Below, piece after piece: positions 27,782-36,314 of a stretch of 64,000 bases of DNA. Source of the DNA: an uncultured Carboxylicivirga sp. (GTDB lineage: Bacteria > Bacteroidota > Bacteroidia > Bacteroidales > Marinilabiliaceae). Under the pieces are notes generated by a model. The model was not told the origin of the DNA and did not search any database. It was given only the letters and a program-made list of their open reading frames with translations. Where the stretch lies: assembly GCA_947503525.1 (NCBI GenBank), contig CANNEA010000004.1:496001-560000 (forward strand). The letters run 5' to 3'. Numbering within the stretch: the first letter of the stretch is position 1; each line of letters begins with the position of its first letter. A program made the translations under genes and the position numbers.

Positions 27782-27815
27782 AAAAGTGGCATGAACTTCG
27801 GTTCATGCCACTTTT
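27782..27815. terminator. Bidirectional terminator between the SusC/D operon and araC-type gene
   Basis: AAAAGTGGCATGAAC (27782-27796) and GTTCATGCCACTTTT (27801-27815) form a perfect 15-base stem closed by a stable TTCG tetraloop. T-rich sequence follows on the plus strand, and the A-run before the stem supplies the U-tract for the convergent minus-strand gene. Confidence 0.92.
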
Positions 27816-27841
27816 GCTTTTTATTAAACTTGATAACTTTA

Positions 27842-28690
27842 TTAGAACACTTTATGATTTATCTCTCTAAATTCCTTTGGAGTCATTCCATTGTATCGTT
27901 TGAACACTTTATAAAAATGTCCAATGGCATTAAATCCGCAATTAAAACAAATAGTTTTAATAGGCACATTGGTCATTGTTAATCTTTGAGCGGCATAGTT
28001 CATTTTAATTTTCGTAACAGTCTCGGTTAAGGTTTGATTCAAATGTTGCTTAATCACCTTGTTAACATGATCTGTTGTCCGGTCAGTTAATCCAACAAAA
28101 CCAGGAACCCCTTCTTTAAACAACTTAGGTGTATTGTATTGCTCCATGGCATAATGTAACCAATGTGGAATTTCCATCTCATCACGATAGGCATGCTCTG
28201 TTAGAATTTTAAAAATATGCAGAATCAATATGTCGAGATGCATGTAATCTCTATTCTTTGATAAAATGTAATCCGTTATGCCAGAAAGTTCGTTTAATTG
28301 ATCAGGATCTAAAATTCTTGTAAACGGTAATTTATCATCGGTCCAAAAAAAGGTATTGGAATCTGGAAAATAACGATCCTTGAACAACTGCAGGCTTTCG
28401 AAATAAAATGCAATATTAGTTAAAACCAGTCCCGTGTTATTTCCAGAAGCTTTAAATGTGTGCACATCATCAGGCCGGATCATACAAAGCGTACCTTTTT
28501 TTATAGGATGTTTCTCTCCATTAATTATATGCACCCCCTCCCCTTCTTTAATCCATAAAATCTCAGCATAATCATGATCATGATAATCTAAATCCTCATC
28601 GGCCGTAATGGTCCTTCTAACGATATGAAAAACATCATCCGGATTTAATAAAAATGACGGTAAACTTATCTTCGTTTTTTCCAATTCCAT
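27842..28690 (-). CDS. AraC-family transcriptional regulator with cupin-type sensor domain
   Basis: 282 residues. The N-terminal half has a cupin-like pattern (DYHDHDYAEILWIKEGEGVHIING, then GTLCMIRPDDVHTF), where a sugar would bind. The C-terminal 100 residues hold two helix-turn-helix motifs, ending in the AraC signature around FNAIGHFYKVFKRYNGMTPKEFR. It lies between the SusC/D operon (convergent) and the symporter/GH130 genes (divergent), the usual place for a local activator of glycan-use genes. Target sites were not identified. Confidence 0.9.
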   Translation of the reverse strand: MELEKTKISLPSFLLNPDDVFHIVRRTITADEDLDYHDHDYAEILWIKEGEGVHIINGEKHPIKKGTLCMIRPDDVHTFKASGNNTGLVLTNIAFYFESLQLFKDRYFPDSNTFFWTDDKLPFTRILDPDQLNELSGITDYILSKNRDYMHLDILILHIFKILTEHAYRDEMEIPHWLHYAMEQYNTPKLFKEGVPGFVGLTDRTTDHVNKVIKQHLNQTLTETVTKIKMNYAAQRLTMTNVPIKTICFNCGFNAIGHFYKVFKRYNGMTPKEFREINHKVF

Positions 28691-28998
28691 TTTATTTCTT
28701 CGTTACTATAATCGTTAACTTTCAATCAAAAACCGTGATACACAGTAAAATTATCAAAACATAACCTTCACCAATATATAAAATCACTAATTCAGGCAAT
28801 TCCAAACAACATACAAAAATCGCGGAATAGCATAAAGATACATTTTTTTAGAGAACGGAATTGAATAATGAAAAAACGTTTAACGATAAGTTTTCAATTT
28901 GTCTTCGTAATCAGTAAGTTCTACTTTTACATTACAATTTAACATCAATGATTCAACAAATATTCTTAGGCTTTACAGCTTTTAAAACAGCCAAATAA
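28691..28998. other. 308-base divergent promoter region
   Basis: It separates the AraC-type gene from the symporter gene and must hold both promoters. I saw no perfect TAnnTTTG element or clear operator repeat on either strand, which would fit an activator-dependent promoter. No gene is supported here. Confidence 0.4.
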
Positions 28999-30831
28999 AT
29001 GAAACTTGCACCAATTGATATCGCCATCATATTATGCTATTTGGCTCTAACAATTTTTATCGGCTACTTTTTGTCGAAAAAAGCATCCAAAAACATACAG
29101 AATTATTTTCTGGGGGGAAATAAAATTCCATGGTATATGCTTGGTATATCAAATGCCTCAGGTATGTTTGATATAACCGGTACCATGTGGATGGTTAGCA
29201 TTCTTTTTATCTATGGATTAAAAAGTGTTTGGCTGCCATGGCTCTGGCCTGTTTGGAATCAAATTTTTTTAATGATGTTTCTGGCGGTTTGGCTCCGAAG
29301 GTCAAATGTAATGACAGGAGCTGAATGGTTAAAAACCCGTTTTGGCAAAAACAGAGGAGCTGAATTGTCACATATTATTGTGGTTATTTTTGCCATTACG
29401 GCAATCATTGGTTTTATCAGTTATGGATTTGCCGGTGTTGGTAAGTTTTCAGAAATATTCTTTCCCTGGAACCTTGAAACAAACATTGGTGCTTTTACTT
29501 TAAGCTCCGCTAATATGTATGCCATAATTATTATGGCCATTACTACTTTATATGTTATAAAAGGCGGAATGTACAGTGTTGTATTTACAGAAGTAATGCA
29601 ATTTATTATAATGACAGCTGCCTGTATTATGGTGGGTTACATAGCCTTCGGCATGGTGTCAGCAGAACAAATTAATGCCGTGGTCCCTGATGGATGGAGA
29701 GACCTGTTTTTTGGATGGAAATTGGATTTGGACTGGAGCAAATCACTACCTGCTGTTAACCAAAAAATTCAGGAGGACGGCTATACTTTATTTTCAGCAT
29801 TGATGATGATGATGATATTTAAAGGAATATTGGTAAGCATTGCCGGTCCTGTTCCTGGATACGACATGCAGCGAATACTTTCGACTGAAACGCCTAAGGA
29901 TGCTGCCAAAATGAGTGGAATAGTTTCTTTGGCATTGTTTATCCCACGCTATTTAATGATTACAGGTTTGGCAGTTATTGCTCTTGTTTATCTACTTCCC
30001 GAATTTGAAAGTATGGGATCAAATATCGATTTTGAATTAATACTTCCACATACCTTAAATAATTACATACCTACCGGAGTAAAAGGATTACTTCTGGCCG
30101 GATTGGTTGCTGCATTTATGTCAACTTTTGCGGCCAATGTTAATGCTGGTCCAGCTTATATCATTAATGATATTTACAAAAAATACATCAATCCCAATGC
30201 CAACGAAAAAAAATATGTAAAAATGAGCTACATAGCTTCTTTTGCAGTCGTGTTCGTTGGCGTTATTTTTGGATTGTTTGCCACCAATATTGATGAAGTT
30301 CTGAATTGGATTGTTGGAGCCTTGTTTGGCGGATATATTGCTGCAAATATTTTAAAATGGATATGGTGGCGATTTAACGGTTATGGATATTTTTGGGGCA
30401 TGGCAGCTGGCTTAATTAGCTCCGCTGTAATACCATTTATATTTCCGAATACTCAAGCCATTTATGTATTCCCACTTACTTTCCTATTTTCATTTATCAC
30501 TTCAATAGTGGTCAGTTTAAAAACTCCTGCTGAACCGGATGAAATATTAATTGATTTTTATGAAAAAGTAAGGCCCTGGGGACTATGGAAGCCGATTCAC
30601 GAAAAACTGATTCTTCAGAATCCTAATGCAAAAACAAACAATGAGTTCGGTAAAGATATGCTTAATAGCCTTGTAGGTATAGTTTGGCAGATGACACTGG
30701 TACTCATTCCGATATATTTAATCATAAGAGAATACTCATCAATGACATGGAGTATTGTATTATTGCTTATCACTTCAGTGTTCTTAAAATTCAATTGGTA
30801 TAACCGAATTAAGAATAATCCAGATGATTAG
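28999..30831 (+). CDS. Sodium:solute symporter (SSS family)
   Basis: 610 residues with about 14 hydrophobic helices. Seen: DIAIILCYLALTIFIGYFLSKK at the start, SSS-type FLGGNKIPWYMLGISNASGMF, and the late GLLLAGLVAAFMSTFAANVNAGPAYIINDIYKKY that forms the conserved sodium-site helix. The family moves sugars, amino acids or other solutes with sodium across the inner membrane. The GH130 gene 37 bases downstream suggests the cargo is a beta-mannosyl disaccharide or related sugar (inference). The final 100 residues are longer than in small members. Confidence 0.9.
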   Translation: MKLAPIDIAIILCYLALTIFIGYFLSKKASKNIQNYFLGGNKIPWYMLGISNASGMFDITGTMWMVSILFIYGLKSVWLPWLWPVWNQIFLMMFLAVWLRRSNVMTGAEWLKTRFGKNRGAELSHIIVVIFAITAIIGFISYGFAGVGKFSEIFFPWNLETNIGAFTLSSANMYAIIIMAITTLYVIKGGMYSVVFTEVMQFIIMTAACIMVGYIAFGMVSAEQINAVVPDGWRDLFFGWKLDLDWSKSLPAVNQKIQEDGYTLFSALMMMMIFKGILVSIAGPVPGYDMQRILSTETPKDAAKMSGIVSLALFIPRYLMITGLAVIALVYLLPEFESMGSNIDFELILPHTLNNYIPTGVKGLLLAGLVAAFMSTFAANVNAGPAYIINDIYKKYINPNANEKKYVKMSYIASFAVVFVGVIFGLFATNIDEVLNWIVGALFGGYIAANILKWIWWRFNGYGYFWGMAAGLISSAVIPFIFPNTQAIYVFPLTFLFSFITSIVVSLKTPAEPDEILIDFYEKVRPWGLWKPIHEKLILQNPNAKTNNEFGKDMLNSLVGIVWQMTLVLIPIYLIIREYSSMTWSIVLLLITSVFLKFNWYNRIKNNPDD

Positions 30832-30868
30832 GCTAATACTCATTCTTTAACATTTTGAACAAAATAGT

Positions 30869-31837
30869 ATGCAAAAAATAAATATTCCCTGGGAAGATAA
30901 GCCGAAAAATACTACGGATGTAATTTGGCGTTGCTCTAAAAACCCAATTATAGATAGAAATCACATTCCAAGTTCCAACAGCATCTTTAATAGCGCAGTC
31001 GTACCTTTTAATGATGGTTTTGCTGGTGTATTTCGATGCGATAATAAAGCCATTCAAATGAACATTCATGCTGGTTTTAGTAAGGATGGCATTAATTGGG
31101 ACATTGAACATGAGCCTATAGTCATGCAAGAAGGTAATACCACAATGATTGCTTCGGATTATAAATATGATCCAAGGGTTGTATTTATCGAAGATCGTTA
31201 TTGGATTACCTGGTGTAATGGATATCATGGGCCAACAATTGGCATTGCCTATACTTTTGATTTTAAATCATTCCATCAATGCGAAAATGCCTTTTTACCT
31301 TTTAACCGTAATGGGGTGCTATTTCCTGAAAAAATAAAGGACAGATACTGCATGCTGAGTCGCCCAAGTGACAATGGACATACAGCCTTTGGCGATATTT
31401 TTATAAGCTATAGCCCTGATATGAAATACTGGGGAGAGCACCGTCATGCCTTGGGAACATCACCTTTCGAGGATAGCGCATGGCAAAGTTTAAAAGTTGG
31501 AGCAGGACCTATACCGATCAAAACTGAAGAAGGATGGCTTATGTTTTACCATGGTGTTATTCAAACATGTAGTGGTTATCGCTATTCAATGGGTGTAGCT
31601 TTGATGGATCTTGACGAACCTCAAAAGGTGCTATATCAATCTAAAAGTTATTTACTGGCACCAACTGAAAGCTATGAAATGACGGGTGATGTGCCTAATG
31701 TTATTTTTCCTTGTGCGGCATTACACGATGACGATGGTAAAGTTGCCATATATTATGGTGCAGCTGATACCGTAACCGGACTGGCTTTTGGTTACATAGA
31801 TGAAATCATTACATTTTTAAAAGAAAATTCTCTTTAG
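30869..31837 (+). CDS. GH130 family beta-mannoside phosphorylase
   Basis: 322 residues, a five-bladed propeller without signal peptide, so cytoplasmic. The catalytic Asp is expected at Asp101 in YDPRV, the family hallmark; SRPSD (164-168) and YHG in 'MFYHGV' contribute to phosphate and sugar binding. GH130 enzymes split beta-1,4-mannosyl-glucose, -GlcNAc or mannobiose with phosphate to give mannose-1-phosphate. The length and short N-terminus resemble the group acting on Man-beta-1,4-GlcNAc from N-glycan cores, but the exact acceptor cannot be fixed by eye. Operon with the symporter. Confidence 0.9.
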   Translation: MQKINIPWEDKPKNTTDVIWRCSKNPIIDRNHIPSSNSIFNSAVVPFNDGFAGVFRCDNKAIQMNIHAGFSKDGINWDIEHEPIVMQEGNTTMIASDYKYDPRVVFIEDRYWITWCNGYHGPTIGIAYTFDFKSFHQCENAFLPFNRNGVLFPEKIKDRYCMLSRPSDNGHTAFGDIFISYSPDMKYWGEHRHALGTSPFEDSAWQSLKVGAGPIPIKTEEGWLMFYHGVIQTCSGYRYSMGVALMDLDEPQKVLYQSKSYLLAPTESYEMTGDVPNVIFPCAALHDDDGKVAIYYGAADTVTGLAFGYIDEIITFLKENSL

Positions 31838-31969
31838 AGTATTCATAATATCTGGTTAACGTATTTAGAGTTTAATTATCTTGCAGGAACTTTAATAATT
31901 TAAAGTCCGAACATTGTAAATATGTCAATTGTATTTATTATTGGTGTATAAATGATATAAACTATAGAT

Positions 31970-32734
31970 ATGAAGATAATTTCCTGGAATGTAAATGGTA
32001 TTCGGGCAGTAGCCAAAAAGAACTTTTTTACATCCTTTGAACAGATGGCACCTGATATTTTATGCTTACAAGAAACAAAAGCGCAAGATGATCAGGTAGC
32101 AGAAGTTCTTAAATCACTTTTAGTTTGGCATATATTCTCTAACTCTGCTGAAAAGAAAGGCTACTCAGGTACAACAATCATTTCGAAGGAGAAACCCTTA
32201 AATGTAACAAAGGACATTGGTATTAGCGAGCATGATACTGAGGGCCGTGTATTATGTGCCGAATATGATCAGTTTTTTCTAATTAATGTATATGTTCCAA
32301 ATTCTGGCAGTGCACTAAAACGTTTGGATTATCGTCAGGAATGGGATAAAGCATTTTTTGATTATTTAAAGAACCTGGAAAAGCAGAAACCGGTAATTGT
32401 ATGTGGTGACTTTAATGTGGCCCATACGGATATAGATTTGGCCCGCCCTAAACCAAATTACAATAAATCGGCTGGTTATATGCAGGAAGAAATTGATGGT
32501 ATGGATCGCTTTACAAATGGCGGGCTAAAAGATACATTTAGACATTTCTATCCTGATATGACCGACAAATATTCATGGTGGAGTTATAGAGCAGGTGCTA
32601 GAGGCAAGAATGTAGGTTGGAGAATTGATTACTTTTTAACTAGTGAATCATTCTTATCTCAACTAAAGGATGCGTTTATATTAAACGAAGTAATGGACTC
32701 AGATCATTGCCCGGTTGGTATTGAATTGAAATAG
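31970..32734 (+). CDS. xth: Exodeoxyribonuclease III (Xth/ExoA-type AP endonuclease)
   Basis: 254 residues with the full EEP-fold set: ISWNVNGIRA, LQETKAQ (metal Glu), NVYVPNSG, CGDFNVAHTDIDLARP, and RIDYFLTS...DSDHCPV at the end with the catalytic Asp-His pair. It repairs abasic sites in DNA. It stands alone between glycan genes with its own 132-base upstream gap and has no evident link to them. Confidence 0.95.
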   Translation: MKIISWNVNGIRAVAKKNFFTSFEQMAPDILCLQETKAQDDQVAEVLKSLLVWHIFSNSAEKKGYSGTTIISKEKPLNVTKDIGISEHDTEGRVLCAEYDQFFLINVYVPNSGSALKRLDYRQEWDKAFFDYLKNLEKQKPVIVCGDFNVAHTDIDLARPKPNYNKSAGYMQEEIDGMDRFTNGGLKDTFRHFYPDMTDKYSWWSYRAGARGKNVGWRIDYFLTSESFLSQLKDAFILNEVMDSDHCPVGIELK

Positions 32735-32752
32735 TATTTTTTATTATAAAAT

Positions 32753-32791
32753 GCTGGATATTTAAAACCATTAGGTTCTTAAATATCCAGC
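32753..32791. terminator. Hairpin between convergent xth and GH92 genes
   Basis: GCTGGATATTTAA (32753-32765) pairs with TTAAATATCCAGC (32779-32791) over 13 bases with a 13-base loop. A short T-rich tail (TTTGTT) follows on the plus strand and ATTTTATAATAAAAAA on the minus strand. Probably a two-way terminator. Confidence 0.72.
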
Positions 32792-32825
32792 TTTGTTGCT
32801 ATTGCACTCAAGCAATCATCATAAC

Positions 32826-35114
32826 TTACTTAACAGCATTAGAGCTCATCTCGAACACCAGTTCTCCTCCTTTAACAATTTCCTGATGATTAATATAATT
32901 TCTATCCAATAACACTCCATTTAAGCGAACGGATTGTACAATAAAGTTAGTTTCACTTAAACCATTTGCTTTAATTGTAAACATCTTTCCATTAGGCAAA
33001 TGAATAACAGCCTCTTCTACCTGTGGGGCACCAATAATATATTCTCCTCCACACGGGTTAACCGGATAAAAACCAAGTGACGAAAACATATACCAGGCTG
33101 ACATTTGACCGCAGTCATCATTTCCCATCAAACCATCTGGACTATTATTGTAATAATCGTCAACCAAAATTTTGATTATCCTGTCTGTTTTATGCCCTTC
33201 ATTGGTATACTTATATAAATACGGAATGTGGTGACAAGGTTCGTTGCCATGCCAATACTGCCCCATTGTACCATGAATATTCCAAACCAAAGTTTTAACT
33301 TCAGGTTTAGATGATGAATAAAACATAGAATCTAATTTGATAGCAACAGCCTCTTTACCTCCCATTAAATCAATTAAACCGGGAATATCATGTTGCACAT
33401 GAAACAAGTAATGATATGCGTTACCTTCGGTAAAATCGGAACCCTCAACCCACTCGCCCACAACCTCAGTTGGGTCCACATCAGATTTAAATTCGCCTTT
33501 GGCATTTTTACCTCTCATAAAGCCACTTTGGCTATCGTATACATTTTTGTAATATCCAGCTCTACTATTCAGAAAAATTTGTTCTTTAGTCTTCCCAGGT
33601 TCATAAGCTAAGAGTGATGCACAATAGTCATCATATATGTTTTCAAGTAGCCGTGCCACGGTTTCTCTGCCATCATCAATTTCCGAAAGTTTAACATCAT
33701 AAGGAATGTATCCAAAGGAATCGATTAAGGCAACATGATTGCGATAATGAGGCTTAGATACAGAACTCCAAACGGCCTCATAAACTTCCTTATCACTGTA
33801 TCCAGCTGCTTTTATTCCTTTCAAGTACGCATCTACAAAAACAGGTACTGCATGATTACCTACCATGGTATGCGTTTCATGTCCCCATAATTGCCATCTT
33901 GGCAGATACTTGTTTGCCTCACGGGGATTATCCGGATCAGCTTTCATATGTGTATAACTATCCATCATTGAACTAAGCATAGCACCTACTAAATCGGGAC
34001 TTAAAATGGTATACATCGGATTAGCTGCACGATAGGTGTCCCACAACGACAGAGTAGAATAGTACTTCCCACCGGTTGATTCCTGAACTCCGCTTTGAGC
34101 ACTACGAAATTTCCCATCTACGTCAGCAATGTTATTGGGTTGAATGTATAAATGGTACAAGGATGTATAGAAAGCTTCCTTTTTATTCTCATCGGTGGTT
34201 AATTCTATCAACTTTAGAATATTATTCCATTGAAACTTAGCTGCTGCTCTCACTTTATCAAAAGATTTCCATTCAGGTATCTCAGCTTTCAAATTAGCCT
34301 TTGCTTCATCAATACCAACAGTCGACACAGCAACTAACACCTCCAATTCATTGATATTATTAAAATCAAGTTCATATCTGGGAGCCTCTTCTTCTTTACC
34401 TTCAGGAGCTTCAAGTACCCTTTTTGCAGCAATCTTTTCACTAAATTGTATAACGTAATATAAATCACGATGTGCCCAAACACTAGCCTTACGATAGCCT
34501 GTTAAGGTATAATCGTCTTCGAACTGTTGATTTGCATCGAGCACATTTGTGGAAATAGAGTTAATATCCCATGAAACTCCGTATTGAAGGTCGATTAAAA
34601 GCTTAGCATTTTCATGATGATCAAAAGAATATCGATGATAAGTAACATGTTCAGATGCTGTTAGCTCAACATTAACTTTGTGATCGTTTAGATAAACTCG
34701 ATAATAGCCAGGTGTAGCTTCTTCATTTTCTTTATCATATGTGGAACGATAATTAAATCTTGATGACGGATCAATTTCTTTAGCGCCAAATGGCAACAAC
34801 AATATGTCAGACATTGATGGACAGCCTACTCCATTTAAGTGAGTTTGGGTAAAACCAATGATCCATGGATCATTATACTGGTAACCTGTAACATGATCCA
34901 TTTCGTAACCTTCGTAATACTCGTTGTATGCCTCCGGACTGGCTTGCACCATTCCTAATGGAGCAGTTGCTCCTGGAAAGCAATGCCCTTCATTCTGAGT
35001 CCCTATAAAAGTATTAACATACATAGTGTAATCTTTCACATCTTCTTTTCGTTGCGAACAAGATGCTAGAACAATACAACTAAATATTAATAATATATTG
35101 AATAAGGTTTTCAT
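32826..35114 (-). CDS. GH92 family exo-alpha-mannosidase lipoprotein
   Basis: 762 residues from ATG 35114, which starts a lipoprotein signal (CIVLASC); a longer frame upstream has no such role. The GH92 fold is complete: N-terminal beta-sandwich starting YVNTFIGTQNEGHCFPGATAPLGMVQ, then an alpha-barrel with LSLWDTYRAANPMYTI, acid Glu in TEGNAYHYLF and base Asp residues in GNDDCGQMSAWYMFSSLGFYP. GH92 enzymes are calcium-dependent, inverting exo-mannosidases that trim alpha-1,2/1,3/1,4/1,6 linkages. The short 'standard' length has no extra domains. A hairpin terminator at 35161 separates it partly from the upstream operon. Confidence 0.93.
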   Translation of the reverse strand: MKTLFNILLIFSCIVLASCSQRKEDVKDYTMYVNTFIGTQNEGHCFPGATAPLGMVQASPEAYNEYYEGYEMDHVTGYQYNDPWIIGFTQTHLNGVGCPSMSDILLLPFGAKEIDPSSRFNYRSTYDKENEEATPGYYRVYLNDHKVNVELTASEHVTYHRYSFDHHENAKLLIDLQYGVSWDINSISTNVLDANQQFEDDYTLTGYRKASVWAHRDLYYVIQFSEKIAAKRVLEAPEGKEEEAPRYELDFNNINELEVLVAVSTVGIDEAKANLKAEIPEWKSFDKVRAAAKFQWNNILKLIELTTDENKKEAFYTSLYHLYIQPNNIADVDGKFRSAQSGVQESTGGKYYSTLSLWDTYRAANPMYTILSPDLVGAMLSSMMDSYTHMKADPDNPREANKYLPRWQLWGHETHTMVGNHAVPVFVDAYLKGIKAAGYSDKEVYEAVWSSVSKPHYRNHVALIDSFGYIPYDVKLSEIDDGRETVARLLENIYDDYCASLLAYEPGKTKEQIFLNSRAGYYKNVYDSQSGFMRGKNAKGEFKSDVDPTEVVGEWVEGSDFTEGNAYHYLFHVQHDIPGLIDLMGGKEAVAIKLDSMFYSSSKPEVKTLVWNIHGTMGQYWHGNEPCHHIPYLYKYTNEGHKTDRIIKILVDDYYNNSPDGLMGNDDCGQMSAWYMFSSLGFYPVNPCGGEYIIGAPQVEEAVIHLPNGKMFTIKANGLSETNFIVQSVRLNGVLLDRNYINHQEIVKGGELVFEMSSNAVK

Positions 35115-35160
35115 CAATTTCTTCTGTTTAAAACAAATAGATATTATCCACGCGCACAGT

Positions 35161-35195
35161 AAAAAAGCCCTCAAAATTTAGAACATCGAGAGCTT
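35161..35195 (-). terminator. Terminator-like hairpin after the GHL10-type gene
   Basis: On the minus strand, AAGCTCTC (35188-35195) pairs with GAGGGCTT (35165-35172), eight pairs including one G-U, followed by TTTTTT (35161-35166). It lies 16 bases after the stop of the GHL10-like gene and would reduce read-through into the last GH92 gene. Confidence 0.6.
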
Positions 35196-35210
35196 TAATA
35201 AAATAATAAT

Positions 35211-36293
35211 CTAAAACTCCTGACTTAACTTTTTCATGACTTCCTGCATTTCATCACTCATATTATCTGCCGTAAAAATTGTTACTCCACCAGCACCTTT
35301 TTCTTTAGTTAAACGTATGGCCCTTTCAAGTTCGGCTGCGGTTTCAAATGCAGGTAGAAACAATCCGGCGTTGATTGGAAAATCGACATCATTAACTCCT
35401 TGTTCGGTTGCAAAACCAATCCAGTTGATATTTTCTCTATAAAAATTATGATAAAGCATCGGATAGGCTGCGTCCAGGTTCCAATCATTCCAGGCCTGAC
35501 GAACCATTTGACGCGACATCTCAGGAAAAGGAAAAACAGCAGCTGTCATTTTATGCCCCTCAGAATGGGCGATCTCAACTAATTCATTTACCAAAGTTGT
35601 TACGGCATTTAAACGGTACTGACGCCATTCTGTGCTTAATTCCGGAAACTCCATATCCAGAGGATCTTTGTCAAATATTTTCTTAAATCCCTCACGGGCA
35701 ATTGGATGATAACCATAGTCATATTCCGGCATTTCATGATCCTGAACCAATCCATATTTAGGTTGAAGATCTGCACCAAGGATCACATCAACATATCGCA
35801 CATAATCCAAGTGAATAGATGCCAGGCCTTTTACTTTCGTCAGCTTACGAACATTACTCTTAATGTATTCCCTTGCTTCAGGGTGGTGTGGGCTTAACCA
35901 CTGGTAATAATCAACGTATGCTCTGTATTCCAATGAATTTTTCCCCTTTCGATTAACTGCATACCATTCCGGGTGTTTATTGGCTATGGTATCATTTGGG
36001 CGATTTAAAGTCCACATCCATCCGTGGATTTTCATTTCTCTTTTTTGAGCCAAGGGAACTATTTGGGCCAATACTTCAGGACTAGCTCCAATTAACACTT
36101 CGCTAATTCCCATGTTTAGATAATAATCCAGCTTTTTATTCCAATCTTCTTCAACAAAATTGTTGTCGGAATGTGCCCAGGTGGCAAATACAAAATCCTT
36201 TGGGCTCGATTCTTTCACTTCTGAATTCTGTTCCTGCGAATTTTGACAGGACATCAAGAATAAGGCGATAAACAATACGAATAAATTTCTCAT
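35211..36293 (-). CDS. GHL10/DUF187-type glycoside-hydrolase-like lipoprotein
   Basis: 360 residues from ATG 36293, starting a lipoprotein signal (MRNLFVLFIALFLMSC, Cys16). The body looks like a TIM barrel: NMGISEVLIGAS, KIHGWMWTLNRP, WLSPHHPEAREYIKSNVRKL, then SIHLDYVRYVDV, a motif typical of the 'family 10-like' glycosyl hydrolases (GHL10, DUF187). Putative catalytic acids are the Asp in HLDYVRY and residues near MTAAVFPFPE. Substrate of this group is unknown. It sits 21 bases after a GH92 gene on the same strand, so it probably acts on the same glycan in the periplasm or at the surface. Confidence 0.72.
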   Translation of the reverse strand: MRNLFVLFIALFLMSCQNSQEQNSEVKESSPKDFVFATWAHSDNNFVEEDWNKKLDYYLNMGISEVLIGASPEVLAQIVPLAQKREMKIHGWMWTLNRPNDTIANKHPEWYAVNRKGKNSLEYRAYVDYYQWLSPHHPEAREYIKSNVRKLTKVKGLASIHLDYVRYVDVILGADLQPKYGLVQDHEMPEYDYGYHPIAREGFKKIFDKDPLDMEFPELSTEWRQYRLNAVTTLVNELVEIAHSEGHKMTAAVFPFPEMSRQMVRQAWNDWNLDAAYPMLYHNFYRENINWIGFATEQGVNDVDFPINAGLFLPAFETAAELERAIRLTKEKGAGGVTIFTADNMSDEMQEVMKKLSQEF

Positions 36294-36314
36294 AACAATA
36301 TGTATCAATTAGTT

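Noticed and set aside
31970-32734. ExoIII gene as part of the glycan-use system
   Set aside because: It has its own gaps on both sides, and known functions are DNA repair. Its place looks accidental.
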